Position numbers and translations under genes: made by a program. Of a stretch of 64,000 nt of DNA, positions 52,801 to 60,345 are shown in pieces. The notes beneath the pieces are model-generated. The model did no database searches. It saw only the letters and a program-made list of their open reading frames with translations, and was not told where the DNA came from. Source of the DNA: an uncultured Bariatricus sp. (GTDB taxonomy: Bacteria > Bacillota > Clostridia > Lachnospirales > Lachnospiraceae); the NCBI GenBank assembly GCA_934307065.1, contig CAKRCD010000004.1, positions 59,150 to 123,149 of the forward strand, read 5' to 3'. The number at the start of each line of letters is the position of its first letter. Within the stretch, counting starts at the first letter, position 1.

Positions 52801-53013
52801 TGGAATCATATCCTTGATAACACGCGTCAACACATGACCGATATGTGGTTTACCATTTGCAGTCGGAGGACCATCATAGAATGTATAAGTTTCCCCCTCC
52901 TTGCGTGAATCCATACTCTTCTCAAAAATATCGTTCTCTTTCCAGAATTGTTCTGTCGCTTTTTCTCTCTCAACAAAGTTCAAGTCCGTTGAGACCTTCT
53001 TGTACATTGACAT
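49861..53013 (-). CDS. ileS: Isoleucyl-tRNA synthetase (IleRS2-like)
   Basis: IleS charges tRNA-Ile. It is a 1050-aa class I synthetase with the HIGH motif in [20 protein letters not shown] (about 50-69), a zinc-like CPRCGTPLS, an editing domain around 200-420 ([11 protein letters not shown]), KMSKSKGN (about 608-615) and a long C-terminal domain. The sequence around HIGH ([20 protein letters not shown]) resembles the IleRS2 type, a group known for lower mupirocin sensitivity; that property is not shown here. GGAG lies 8 nt before the ATG. Confidence 0.96.
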   Translation of the reverse strand: [1050 protein letters not shown]

Positions 53014-53091
53014 TTTTCTATCTCCTTTCTCCTTGTTTTACATTGTTCTTGCTTTCCATGCTTATGCATACTTCAATTGCATACCATGCCT

Positions 53092-53198
53092 GCGACCTCG
53101 AAACAAAGTTTCTCGGTCGCGGGGCTTCGCCCTATATCAACAATGCTCATGCAAATTGTGCATAAATGCACTTTGCATTTGCATTGTTGATATAGGGC
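53092..53198. repeat. Palindromic element in the ileS leader
   Basis: Two hairpins lie between the T-box terminator and the ileS ribosome site: GCGACC-TC-GAAAC pairs with GTTTC-TC-GGTCGC (53092-53120), and a perfect 18-bp stem joins 53129-53146 with 53181-53198 around a 34-nt loop. T-box leaders normally end near the terminator, so this looks like an inserted palindromic sequence. Confidence 0.65.
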
Positions 53199-53212
53199 TC
53201 AGTTCCATCGCG

Positions 53213-53486
53213 AAAAAAAGCTTCCGCCCTGTAATAGGACGAAAGCTATTGTTATCGTTGACCACCTGTTACAACATACTCCTGTCTCAGTCTTCACTTT
53301 GACATTTTATATGTGCTTCCTATAACGGTGGAAATGACCGGCATCCTCTACTGACTCACGCGTTCGACTGATGCAGCTCGGAAGTGATATTCAAATATAT
53401 CTTACTCGCACCGGCCTCTCACCATCACCGGATCGCTTTGCCTTTCTGATATATCCTACTGTCTTCGTCAATGCTTTTTCATATTC
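53213..53486 (-). promoter_or_regulatory. T-box riboswitch (tRNA-Ile) controlling ileS
   Basis: On the minus strand the leader carries specifier ATC (53386-53388) followed by A, a divergent T-box GTAACAGGTGGTCAACGATAAC-like core (AGGTGGTCAACG, within 53251-53272) and a terminator (53219-53230 with 53236-53247, some G-U pairs) with T7. TGGT pairs with tRNA ACCA ends. The CCGCG of the usual T-box is replaced by CAACG. Confidence 0.9.
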
Positions 53487-53492
53487 TGCTTT

Positions 53493-53522
53493 ATTATAAT
53501 AAAGAAACCCTTGAATCGTCAA
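53493..53522 (-). promoter_or_regulatory. ileS promoter, overlapping the upstream terminator
   Basis: TTGACG (53517-53522), 18-nt spacer and TATAAT (53493-53498) on the minus strand. The -35 lies in the loop and arm of the hairpin that ends the AbiE operon. Confidence 0.7.
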
Positions 53523-53528
53523 GGGTTT
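53505..53528 (-). terminator. Terminator of the AbiE-type operon
   Basis: AAACCCTTGA (53505-53514) pairs with TCAAGGGTTT (53519-53528), followed on the minus strand by a T-rich run. Confidence 0.75.
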
Positions 53529-53553
53529 CAACTAAATTTCCTTTTAAAGCTTA

Positions 53554-54381
53554 TTATTTCAACATCTCTTTTAACACGTCTATGATTTCACCATAACTAA
53601 TCTCTTTTGCATAAGAAAATTTCTTTTGATATTTTATCCACATACTATTCAAATCATCACTAGAAGAAATCTGCCTTAGAATTCCATTTATATCCACAAT
53701 TTTTTCTAATGAATTACGATGTATCGCTGTCGCCTTCAGTGCTTCCTTAAAAATTTCCTTATCATACTTCTGCGTAGTTCCAAGAATATATACATCATAA
53801 AAATCTCTCGGTCTGGTTGTAAACACACCCCTGCTTAGTATAGTTTCTACTTTTTCTGCCATAACAGTTTCGATATTATATCCCCACAACGTAATTTTAA
53901 CATTTACATCAAAGATACCTCCAAACTCATATTTTACAGCAGACGGAGTAATAATATCTCCCGTGGAAACATCTATAGAAAGTGGCGTAATAATTGTATC
54001 GTAAATCGCATCTAATCTTACACAATATCCACCATAGATATCATCTTTACGAATCGGAGCTACTGATTTAAGTTCAAAGAAGACTTCATCATTCAAATCC
54101 ATCTTACAAATGGAACCTATTGCTATTGAAATCTGTTCTTCTGTCAAAGGCAAATTACGTAAAGTAGTATCTAAGTCCATTGTTGAACGAGTATCCAATC
54201 CAACAATAGCAGCAATCAACATGCCTCCCTTGACAACAAATTTCTCACCATATTCTGATAGTGATAATCTCTCCAAAAAACGTTCAAACATATAATTTTG
54301 TAAAACTACTTGTGCTGCAATGTTATTAATTTTTGCATAATTTTTGATTCGACTCTTTAAGCTCATTGCTTTTGAACTCAT
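53554..54381 (-). CDS. AbiEii/AbiGii-family nucleotidyltransferase toxin
   Basis: The 275-aa protein is the toxin of an AbiE-type (type IV) toxin-antitoxin/abortive infection system. These enzymes add nucleotides to tRNA acceptor stems or other targets. The nucleotidyltransferase motif is EKFVVKGGMLI followed by STMDLDTTLR (paired Asp, about 69-71). AEKVETIL and RPRDFYDVYIL are further conserved stretches. Its ATG overlaps the antitoxin stop (ATGA). AT-rich compared with neighbouring ileS. A role in phage defence is family knowledge, not shown here. Confidence 0.92.
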   Translation of the reverse strand: MSSKAMSLKSRIKNYAKINNIAAQVVLQNYMFERFLERLSLSEYGEKFVVKGGMLIAAIVGLDTRSTMDLDTTLRNLPLTEEQISIAIGSICKMDLNDEVFFELKSVAPIRKDDIYGGYCVRLDAIYDTIITPLSIDVSTGDIITPSAVKYEFGGIFDVNVKITLWGYNIETVMAEKVETILSRGVFTTRPRDFYDVYILGTTQKYDKEIFKEALKATAIHRNSLEKIVDINGILRQISSSDDLNSMWIKYQKKFSYAKEISYGEIIDVLKEMLK

Positions 54382-54971
54382 AGTAAAACCTCCATATAAT
54401 GTTTTAGTTCTTTAACCACGCCTAACATATTGGCATATTTTGCTAAACGACTAAGGTCTTTGTCTGAGAATGCAGCATAATTTTTTACAGCACTAACAAG
54501 CGTTTCTTCATCAACTCTATTTCGTGAACGTAATATATCACAAATCGTACGTTCCGTATCATAACACCTGACTATATTTCCCATTGTGTTTTTTCTTTCA
54601 GTCACACCAATTAAATGAAACTCCGGTTTTATATAATAACAATGACATTCATCTGTCAACGAATTCGGAAGCGATGTATTACTTGGAATTGTTACTGAAT
54701 GTATAAAAGGTGTACGTTCAGATAAACCATTCAAAAACAATGCTGTTTCATGTGAAAAAATAATCTTATCCGAACGTAACATTAATGTATACATATCATC
54801 ATGTATAGAATCCGGAAATATATATATTCCTTGTCTGATACGTTCAAGAATTCCTGCTTTTACATACTTGGACAGAATCGTTCTGGAAAATCCAAGTTCC
54901 GTAACCTGGGCTGTTGTTATCATATTATTATTCTTCTTTATTGTTTCGAAAATAATAGGGTTCATCTGCAT
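54378..54971 (-). CDS. AbiEi-family antitoxin/regulator
   Basis: The 197-aa protein has an N-terminal winged helix (MITTAQVTELGFSRTILSKY, residues 17-36, then VKAGILERIRQGIYIFPD) and a C-terminal AbiEi domain (FSHETALFLNGLSERTPFIH, then GNIVRCYDTERTICDILRSR). It represses its own operon and counters the partner toxin without direct binding in known systems. GGAGG lies 8 nt before the ATG. It is the first gene of the pair. Confidence 0.92.
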   Translation of the reverse strand: MQMNPIIFETIKKNNNMITTAQVTELGFSRTILSKYVKAGILERIRQGIYIFPDSIHDDMYTLMLRSDKIIFSHETALFLNGLSERTPFIHSVTIPSNTSLPNSLTDECHCYYIKPEFHLIGVTERKNTMGNIVRCYDTERTICDILRSRNRVDEETLVSAVKNYAAFSDKDLSRLAKYANMLGVVKELKHYMEVLL

Positions 54972-55007
54972 AGCAACCGCCTCCGTCCGTTCATCATTTA
55001 CATAGAA

Positions 55008-55036
55008 ATAATACTTTTTTTCTATTCAAATGTCAA
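55008..55036 (-). promoter_or_regulatory. Promoter of the AbiE-type operon
   Basis: TTGACA (55031-55036), 17-nt spacer and TATTAT (55008-55013) on the minus strand. Confidence 0.7.
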
Positions 55037-55078
55037 CTGATAAATTTTTCTAATAAAACTAGCATATATTTCACTCTT

Positions 55079-56419
55079 TTACACCGGAAATCTCCATGCA
55101 TTATACATTCCAGTCCAATGTTCAACCGGAAATACACACAATGCACAGAACAACAATGCCCCAATCATCACACAATTTCTTACCATTGGAAATCTGCGAT
55201 ACTGTCTTACAATCATGCTGGAAAAAATTACTGCCATCCACACCATAAATACCATAGGAATCATCCTGTTTACCGTCAAACCATACGCAAGAATATATAA
55301 CATCATTTTCCCTGCTGCCGTCAGAATCAAAACCAATGTCAATCCAGATAACAGAATATTTCCGGCCTTGAGCCATCGATTTTCCTTATCGTCCACCCGG
55401 GCCAGCCGATTTACAAACCATAAAATCAACAGATTCCATACCCCCGCCTGACAAAGTTCAAAGAAGCCTCGCCTTGCATATTCGGCATAAGTAAATGCTT
55501 CCGGAAGTCTGCCGGCCAGCGCAGAAAAGAAATAATTTCCCTGTACTCCGATAAACAAAATATAAACCGCACAAACAGCCGCAAGGATTGTCACTACTGC
55601 AGGCATCGGAAGAATCCGCACTGCCTGACGTGTTTTTTGAATATTCTGTCCTGTAATCCGATTCGCATTTTTTCCATAAATACTTCCATACACCAATCCA
55701 AATAAATAGCAGGAAACCGGAATTGCAAATAGCATTCTTAATAAAAATGCAAACAGATGTGTATAAATATAATCCGACACTCCGCCAAGTAAATGTTCAA
55801 ACCCTGCATCGGCACTGGACAACAACGGTAAAAGAATACAAAATATAGGAATGACAATGGCTGCACCGAGTAAAATGGCTGCTAACGTATTCATTTTATC
55901 ATTTCTCATTTTCGCCTGTTCTTCCACATTTTTCCCTGTTTCTTCCTCATCCAGATTCTCACCGGTCACTTTTTCAGCCATACCAAGTAATACCTTACCC
56001 TGCATTAGAAAATTCAGAAATGGGACTGCTCCCAGCGCATTCCACACATCATATCCCACAAAACCGGAAGTCCGGCCTGCGTCAATCAACCGTCCTCCTG
56101 CGCTAAGTGTCCAATATGCTGCCACTGCCATAAGTGCAAGAATCTGTATAACCGGAAATACAGAATAAAATGTAATAGGAAGTCCTGTCATCAACATCAC
56201 TGCGAGCCAAAACCAGCTTTCCTTCTCCGGTATTTTCCCTTTACTATATAAATATCCAAGCACTACCACTGCATAAAATAAGGTAAATGCAGAAAGACTC
56301 CAGCTTGCTGTTCCTGAAGTGAATATCCAGATGAAAACATAACCAAGTATCAAATATAACAATGCAATGACTTTATCCGTTGCATTTATCCCCGTTTTCC
56401 GCCCCATTTTCCACATCAT
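55079..56419 (-). CDS. Polytopic membrane protein (DUF4153/DUF4173-like)
   Basis: The 446-aa protein has about a dozen hydrophobic helices. FTYAEYARRGFFELCQAGVWNLLILW (about 328-353, quoted as two overlapping short cores AEYARRGFFEL and QAGVWNLLILW) is the hallmark of the DUF4153/4173 group. No function is established. Its first 47 nt overlap the XRE gene, with GGAGG 6 nt before the ATG, so it is translationally coupled to that regulator. Together with DUF2975 it forms a three-gene membrane/regulator operon. Confidence 0.8.
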   Translation of the reverse strand: MMWKMGRKTGINATDKVIALLYLILGYVFIWIFTSGTASWSLSAFTLFYAVVVLGYLYSKGKIPEKESWFWLAVMLMTGLPITFYSVFPVIQILALMAVAAYWTLSAGGRLIDAGRTSGFVGYDVWNALGAVPFLNFLMQGKVLLGMAEKVTGENLDEEETGKNVEEQAKMRNDKMNTLAAILLGAAIVIPIFCILLPLLSSADAGFEHLLGGVSDYIYTHLFAFLLRMLFAIPVSCYLFGLVYGSIYGKNANRITGQNIQKTRQAVRILPMPAVVTILAAVCAVYILFIGVQGNYFFSALAGRLPEAFTYAEYARRGFFELCQAGVWNLLILWFVNRLARVDDKENRWLKAGNILLSGLTLVLILTAAGKMMLYILAYGLTVNRMIPMVFMVWMAVIFSSMIVRQYRRFPMVRNCVMIGALLFCALCVFPVEHWTGMYNAWRFPV

Positions 56420-56627
56420 TCATATCCTCCACATATTCCAGAATATCTCCCGGCTGACATTCAAGCGCTTTACATATACTGTTCAGTGTACTGAGCTTGA
56501 TTGCCTTCGCCTTGCCATTTTTTAAAACAGAAATATTTGCCATCGTAATCCCTACCTTCTCAGAAAGCTCCGTTACACTCATCTTCCGTTTGGCAAGCAT
56601 TACATCTACATTAATTATTATTGCCAT
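56373..56627 (-). CDS. Small XRE-family regulator (YozG-like)
   Basis: The 84-aa protein is a compact helix-turn-helix (SVTELSEKVGITMANISVLK, residues 17-36, then LNSICKALECQPGDILEYVE) with an acidic tail. This type of short XRE protein is usually encoded next to DUF2975 membrane proteins, as here. It is the middle gene of the operon, 15 nt after the DUF2975 gene. Likely autoregulator; ligand unknown. Confidence 0.92.
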   Translation of the reverse strand: MAIIINVDVMLAKRKMSVTELSEKVGITMANISVLKNGKAKAIKLSTLNSICKALECQPGDILEYVEDMNDVENGAENGDKCNG

Positions 56628-56642
56628 CTTTTCTGCCTCCCC

Positions 56643-57122
56643 TTAGATTGTCAAATCATTTTCATCCTGAAGATTTGCTGCTTTCTGAATTAAATGTGAA
56701 AGCACTGCTGCCGCCACTGAGATTCCAATTCCAATAATTCCAATCATCAAAAAGACCAGAAATACGCTCGGATGATTTATATTTAATATCAGAAGCACAA
56801 TATTTCCGGAAATCAGTGCAATCGTATCTGCTCCCGCAAGATAAGAAATCTTCTCCATATGCTTTGCATTCTCCATAGAAAATGCCTTATTCTTCTCAAT
56901 ATTACTGAAAATCATCCATGCATGAACCAGTGCTGCAAAACAAGGAATCGCAAGCACCCATACAAAAGTAACCCACGGTTTAAAATACCTTCCAAGTTCC
57001 GGTGACACGCCCGACAACTCTCTCCCCACAACCGGAATCACCACTGTGCACAGTATTAATCCACATATCGCCACAAAAATCACAAGAAATTTCAACCATT
57101 TTACCATTTTTCTTTGTTCCAT
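56643..57122 (-). CDS. DUF2975 membrane protein
   Basis: The 159-aa protein has four hydrophobic helices (about 8-30, 50-70, 90-115, 122-145) and the NKAFSMENAKHMEKISYLAG linker typical of DUF2975. The ATG at 57122 has AGGAGG upstream; the longer frame is rejected. It is the first gene of an operon with an XRE regulator and a DUF4173-like protein. No function is established. Confidence 0.88.
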   Translation of the reverse strand: MEQRKMVKWLKFLVIFVAICGLILCTVVIPVVGRELSGVSPELGRYFKPWVTFVWVLAIPCFAALVHAWMIFSNIEKNKAFSMENAKHMEKISYLAGADTIALISGNIVLLILNINHPSVFLVFLMIGIIGIGISVAAAVLSHLIQKAANLQDENDLTI

Positions 57123-57211
57123 AATTTTACTCCTCCTACTAAAAATATAGTTCCACTTCCATCCAATCATGGAATAGAGTTTGTATAGTTCTATTTATCT
57201 CTTTTGTGGTT

Positions 57212-57240
57212 ATTATATAGTCTGATTTTAAAATTGTCAA
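57212..57240 (-). promoter_or_regulatory. Consensus promoter of the DUF2975-XRE operon
   Basis: TTGACA (57235-57240), 17-nt spacer and TATAAT (57212-57217) on the minus strand: a perfect sigma-A promoter. Confidence 0.8.
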
Positions 57241-57289
57241 TAATTATTTATCGTTTTACAATAAATAATATTTGTGTTTCAATACACTA

Positions 57290-57326
57290 AAAAAGGGCAG
57301 AGGGCCTATCTAAACCTTCTGTCCTT
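57290..57326 (-). terminator. Terminator after the DUF3343 gene
   Basis: On the minus strand AAGGACAGAAGG pairs with CCCTCTGCCCTT (minor mismatches), followed by T6. Confidence 0.75.
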
Positions 57327-57357
57327 CTTTTAATCATTATATAGTTGTTTAAATTCT

Positions 57358-57618
57358 CTAGCAATACCTGTCTCTGGTTCGGTTTACATCCTTTTCCAAA
57401 GCCACTATATCAATAATTTCTATTTCATTTTCTTTAATGCACTCCCGTATCACATCCAGCTTTTCTTCTTCTCTTACCAGAAGGGAAATACCACAGCACT
57501 TACTGGCAGCCCTTGGTGTTGGAGAAATCTGAGTCCGTACTCCCTTTTCTTTAAGAATACGATATAGCTTCATCCCATTTTCGTGATTTGGAAATAAGAC
57601 ATAATACTGCATTTCCAT
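57358..57618 (-). CDS. DUF3343 putative Se/S-carrier-like protein
   Basis: The 86-aa protein matches the DUF3343 family: YYVLFPNHENGMKLYRILKE followed by ISPTPRAASKCCGISLLV with the CCG pair. These small proteins are encoded beside cysteine desulfurases and double-cubane reductases and are proposed sulfur or selenium carriers. The ATG at 57618 has GAGGAG 8 nt upstream. It is the last gene of a three-gene cluster, 41 nt after the reductase. Confidence 0.9.
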   Translation of the reverse strand: MEMQYYVLFPNHENGMKLYRILKEKGVRTQISPTPRAASKCCGISLLVREEEKLDVIRECIKENEIEIIDIVALEKDVNRTRDRYC

Positions 57619-57659
57619 TTTCAAAACTCCTCGTTTTAAACGCTTCAGGTTAAATCTTC

Positions 57660-58934
57660 CTAGTTATTCAACATTTCTACGAATGCCCCGATACGTGTAC
57701 GAAGCTGTGGTGCGTCACCATCCGTGTAATCTGTTTCCAGTGACAGACAAGGAATTCCTGCTTCTTTCAATGTCTTTTCAACAAAATAATTTTCTGTCGC
57801 AAAACAGTTACAGAACTTCAGATGTACATCAATAACACCATCAACCTTGTATTCCTTTGCAAGGCGGAGAATATCATCCATACGTCCGGTATTCGGTGTG
57901 AAACATGCACAGTTAATCTTCATATAACGTTCTGCAAGATTCTCAATCTGCTCATCCACAGTTGTTCCAGATTCATCCACATAATTTTCGAAATATCGTG
58001 TTCCGGTACATGTCTCTTCACAGACAACTACCGCACCACTGGTTTCAATAATATTGTGAAGTTTCCAGTTTGGAACTGCCATAGGTGTTCCGGTGATCAT
58101 AATTCTCTTTGTTCCTTCTGCAAATGGTGTTACTCCATCTTCAATACGTTTTTCCAATTCATCGGCAAGTTTATTTACCATTTGTGTAAATCTTGTCGGG
58201 TCATCATAAAATGCAATCTGTGAAATCAAAAGTGTATCTACACCACTGATAGGCACCTTATCTGCTTTTCTGCAATCATACAAACGGCTCAGCGCCTTTC
58301 TCTTTGCATTAATCAGTTTGATTGCTTCTGCCAGCTTTTCAGAAGTGACTGTATTTCCGGTAAATTCTTCTACTACTTTTTTAAGTTCCTCAATTTCTTC
58401 CGCCCAGGCTTTTACATCTTTTCTGCGTTTCATCTGTGGAAGATCCATCACATGCATTGGAACATCTTCTGATAAAATTTCCCATGCTTTCTTCTTTCCA
58501 TCGCAGGTTGTTTCCCCAATATACATATCTGCGATTCGGAAAAATGGACATGTTCTGTCAAGTCTCGCTCCTACAGATGCCTTGATCAATGGACATGTAT
58601 TTAGTGGAAGCACTTTCTCTCCACCTGGAACCCAGAACTGAGAACCTCCGCAAAGACCTGTGGCAATTGCATCTGCTGCAAAAATAACTTCATCCGGTAC
58701 ATATGTACAGAAAGTTCCAAATACTTTTCCGCCCTTTTTCTGGAACTCAATCAGTTCTGCCGGACGCACTCCATGTACTTCTGCAATCACAAAATCAAAA
58801 TAATCCATAGCTTCCGGTCTGTTTTCCTGTGAAAGGAATACATCCCCAATCGCCTGAGGAAGCACAGCACATAGCTGGTCGTGTGTTTCCAAATCCATTC
58901 CAAGGTCTTCCCACATCTTTTTGTAATCTGCCAT
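57660..58934 (-). CDS. Double-cubane-cluster-type reductase (2-hydroxyacyl-CoA dehydratase family, HgdB-like)
   Basis: The 424-aa protein belongs to the HgdB/HgdC-partner superfamily that includes double-cubane cluster proteins, ATP-driven low-potential reductases of small molecules. Conserved cysteines for iron-sulfur binding are spread through the chain: GTFCTYVPDE, PLNTCPLIKA, DRTCPFF, VCEETCTG and KFCNCFATE. Relatives need an ATPase activase, which is not encoded in this window. AGGAGG precedes the ATG. DUF3343 is directly downstream and a cysteine desulfurase upstream on the same strand. Confidence 0.88.
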   Translation of the reverse strand: MADYKKMWEDLGMDLETHDQLCAVLPQAIGDVFLSQENRPEAMDYFDFVIAEVHGVRPAELIEFQKKGGKVFGTFCTYVPDEVIFAADAIATGLCGGSQFWVPGGEKVLPLNTCPLIKASVGARLDRTCPFFRIADMYIGETTCDGKKKAWEILSEDVPMHVMDLPQMKRRKDVKAWAEEIEELKKVVEEFTGNTVTSEKLAEAIKLINAKRKALSRLYDCRKADKVPISGVDTLLISQIAFYDDPTRFTQMVNKLADELEKRIEDGVTPFAEGTKRIMITGTPMAVPNWKLHNIIETSGAVVVCEETCTGTRYFENYVDESGTTVDEQIENLAERYMKINCACFTPNTGRMDDILRLAKEYKVDGVIDVHLKFCNCFATENYFVEKTLKEAGIPCLSLETDYTDGDAPQLRTRIGAFVEMLNN

Positions 58935-59087
58935 TTTCTTTTCCTCCTAATGAACATTTTAAAGATATTAGCTACTGATTTTAGTATAGCATACGTCTTG
59001 GCAGTAGCCTGAGCTAACCGTTTTCCCGGATTATTGTATTTTATAATATCTGAATCTTATTATAGATTTTTTCTATTTATCAGAAAA

Positions 59088-60233
59088 TTATCGTATTCCC
59101 ATATCACGAAATGCTTTGATACAACTATCAATTTCTTCTTTGGAATTCCATGTGCTAAATGCAAACCGCACTGTACCCTGCGGATAAGTTCCAAGCATTT
59201 GATGGGCTATTGGTGCACAATGCAGCCCTACTCTCGTCATAATTCCATACATATCTTCCAAGTCAAATGCCACCATTCCATTATCCCTTCCCGGAAAATC
59301 CAATGACACTACCGCCACTCTGCCTGTAGTTTCCGGAAGTCCCACAACCCTTATCTCAGAAAATTTCTTTACCTGATTCAAAAAATATGCTGTCAATTCC
59401 ATTTTTTCTTCGTGGATTTTTCCAATCCCCTTTTCCTGCAAATATTTTAATGCTGCATGAAGCCCGATAATTCCGGGTAAATTCATTGTTCCGCTTTCGA
59501 ATCTGTCTGGCAGAAAAGATGGCATTTCCAATTTATCCGATATACTTCCCGTTCCTCCAGCAATCAGCGGTGTTATTTCTTTCGCCAGTTCTTTCCTGAC
59601 CAGAAATCCTCCAATTCCTTGTGGACCAAGTAAGCCTTTATGTCCGGTAAATGCCAGAAAATCAATAAAATCATTTTCGAAATCAATATCCAAAGTTCCT
59701 GCCGACTGTGCAGTATCTACAACAAATACCAGACCTTTTTCCCTGCAAATTTTTCCGATTTCACGTATAGGAGCCACAGTACCACAAACATTTGATGCGT
59801 GGTTTACAATAACCGCTTTCGTATTTCCTTTTATTGCCTTTGCAAAATCAGAAACCTTGCTGCGTCCTTCCCCGTCTGTTGCAATAATATCCCACTCTAT
59901 TCCATTTTCCTCCAATTGTTTCAATGGACGCACCACCGCATTGTGCTCCATTCCCGATACCAATACATGGTCTCCCGATTTCAGATAACCCTTCATAAAA
60001 TAATTTAACGAATAAGTAATACCTGGCGTGAAAATCACTTCTGCATGTTTCTCTGCATGAAATAGTGACAATAGCATTTCTCTGGTTTCTAACACCTTTT
60101 CTTCCAAATCATATGCTTCCTGATAATTTCCCCGGTTAATATTAAATGCTCCATTTTTCAGAAATTCACCTACTGCTTCTGCTACTCCCGGTGCCTTTGG
60201 AAATGAAGTACTTCCATTATCAAAATAAATCAT
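59088..60233 (-). CDS. Class V aminotransferase, cysteine desulfurase/selenocysteine lyase-like
   Basis: The 381-aa PLP enzyme removes sulfur (or selenium) from cysteine. The PLP lysine is in FTGHKGLLGPQG (about residue 200) and the persulfide-forming Cys in RVGLHCAPIAHQMLGT (about 337). FDNGSTSFPKAP at the N-terminus is typical of this branch. AAGGAG precedes the ATG. The reductase gene lies 153 bp downstream on the same strand, with DUF3343 after it, a known association suggesting sulfur/selenium supply. A shared transcript is likely but not certain. Confidence 0.92.
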   Translation of the reverse strand: MIYFDNGSTSFPKAPGVAEAVGEFLKNGAFNINRGNYQEAYDLEEKVLETREMLLSLFHAEKHAEVIFTPGITYSLNYFMKGYLKSGDHVLVSGMEHNAVVRPLKQLEENGIEWDIIATDGEGRSKVSDFAKAIKGNTKAVIVNHASNVCGTVAPIREIGKICREKGLVFVVDTAQSAGTLDIDFENDFIDFLAFTGHKGLLGPQGIGGFLVRKELAKEITPLIAGGTGSISDKLEMPSFLPDRFESGTMNLPGIIGLHAALKYLQEKGIGKIHEEKMELTAYFLNQVKKFSEIRVVGLPETTGRVAVVSLDFPGRDNGMVAFDLEDMYGIMTRVGLHCAPIAHQMLGTYPQGTVRFAFSTWNSKEEIDSCIKAFRDMGIR

Positions 60234-60308
60234 GTTTTCTCCTTACAAATACCTGATTACAAGTTATTCCATCCTTTTATTTATCAGAAAAGAATTTCCT
60301 GATAAAAG

Positions 60309-60341
60309 AAAAAGCTTCCGTCCTTACTCGAACGAAAGCTT
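60309..60341 (-). terminator. Terminator-like hairpin at the D,D-carboxypeptidase end
   Basis: On the minus strand AAGCTTTCGT pairs with ACGGAAGCTT (one G-U), followed by TTTCTTTT. Confidence 0.75.
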
Positions 60342-60345
60342 CTCT

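Noticed and set aside
53129..53198. Insertion-sequence terminal repeats
   Set aside because: The 34-nt loop is far too small to hold a transposase; it is listed as a palindromic element instead.
57660..58934. Selenocysteine readthrough in the reductase cluster
   Set aside because: No in-frame TGA is present in the reductase or desulfurase frames; all cysteines are encoded normally.
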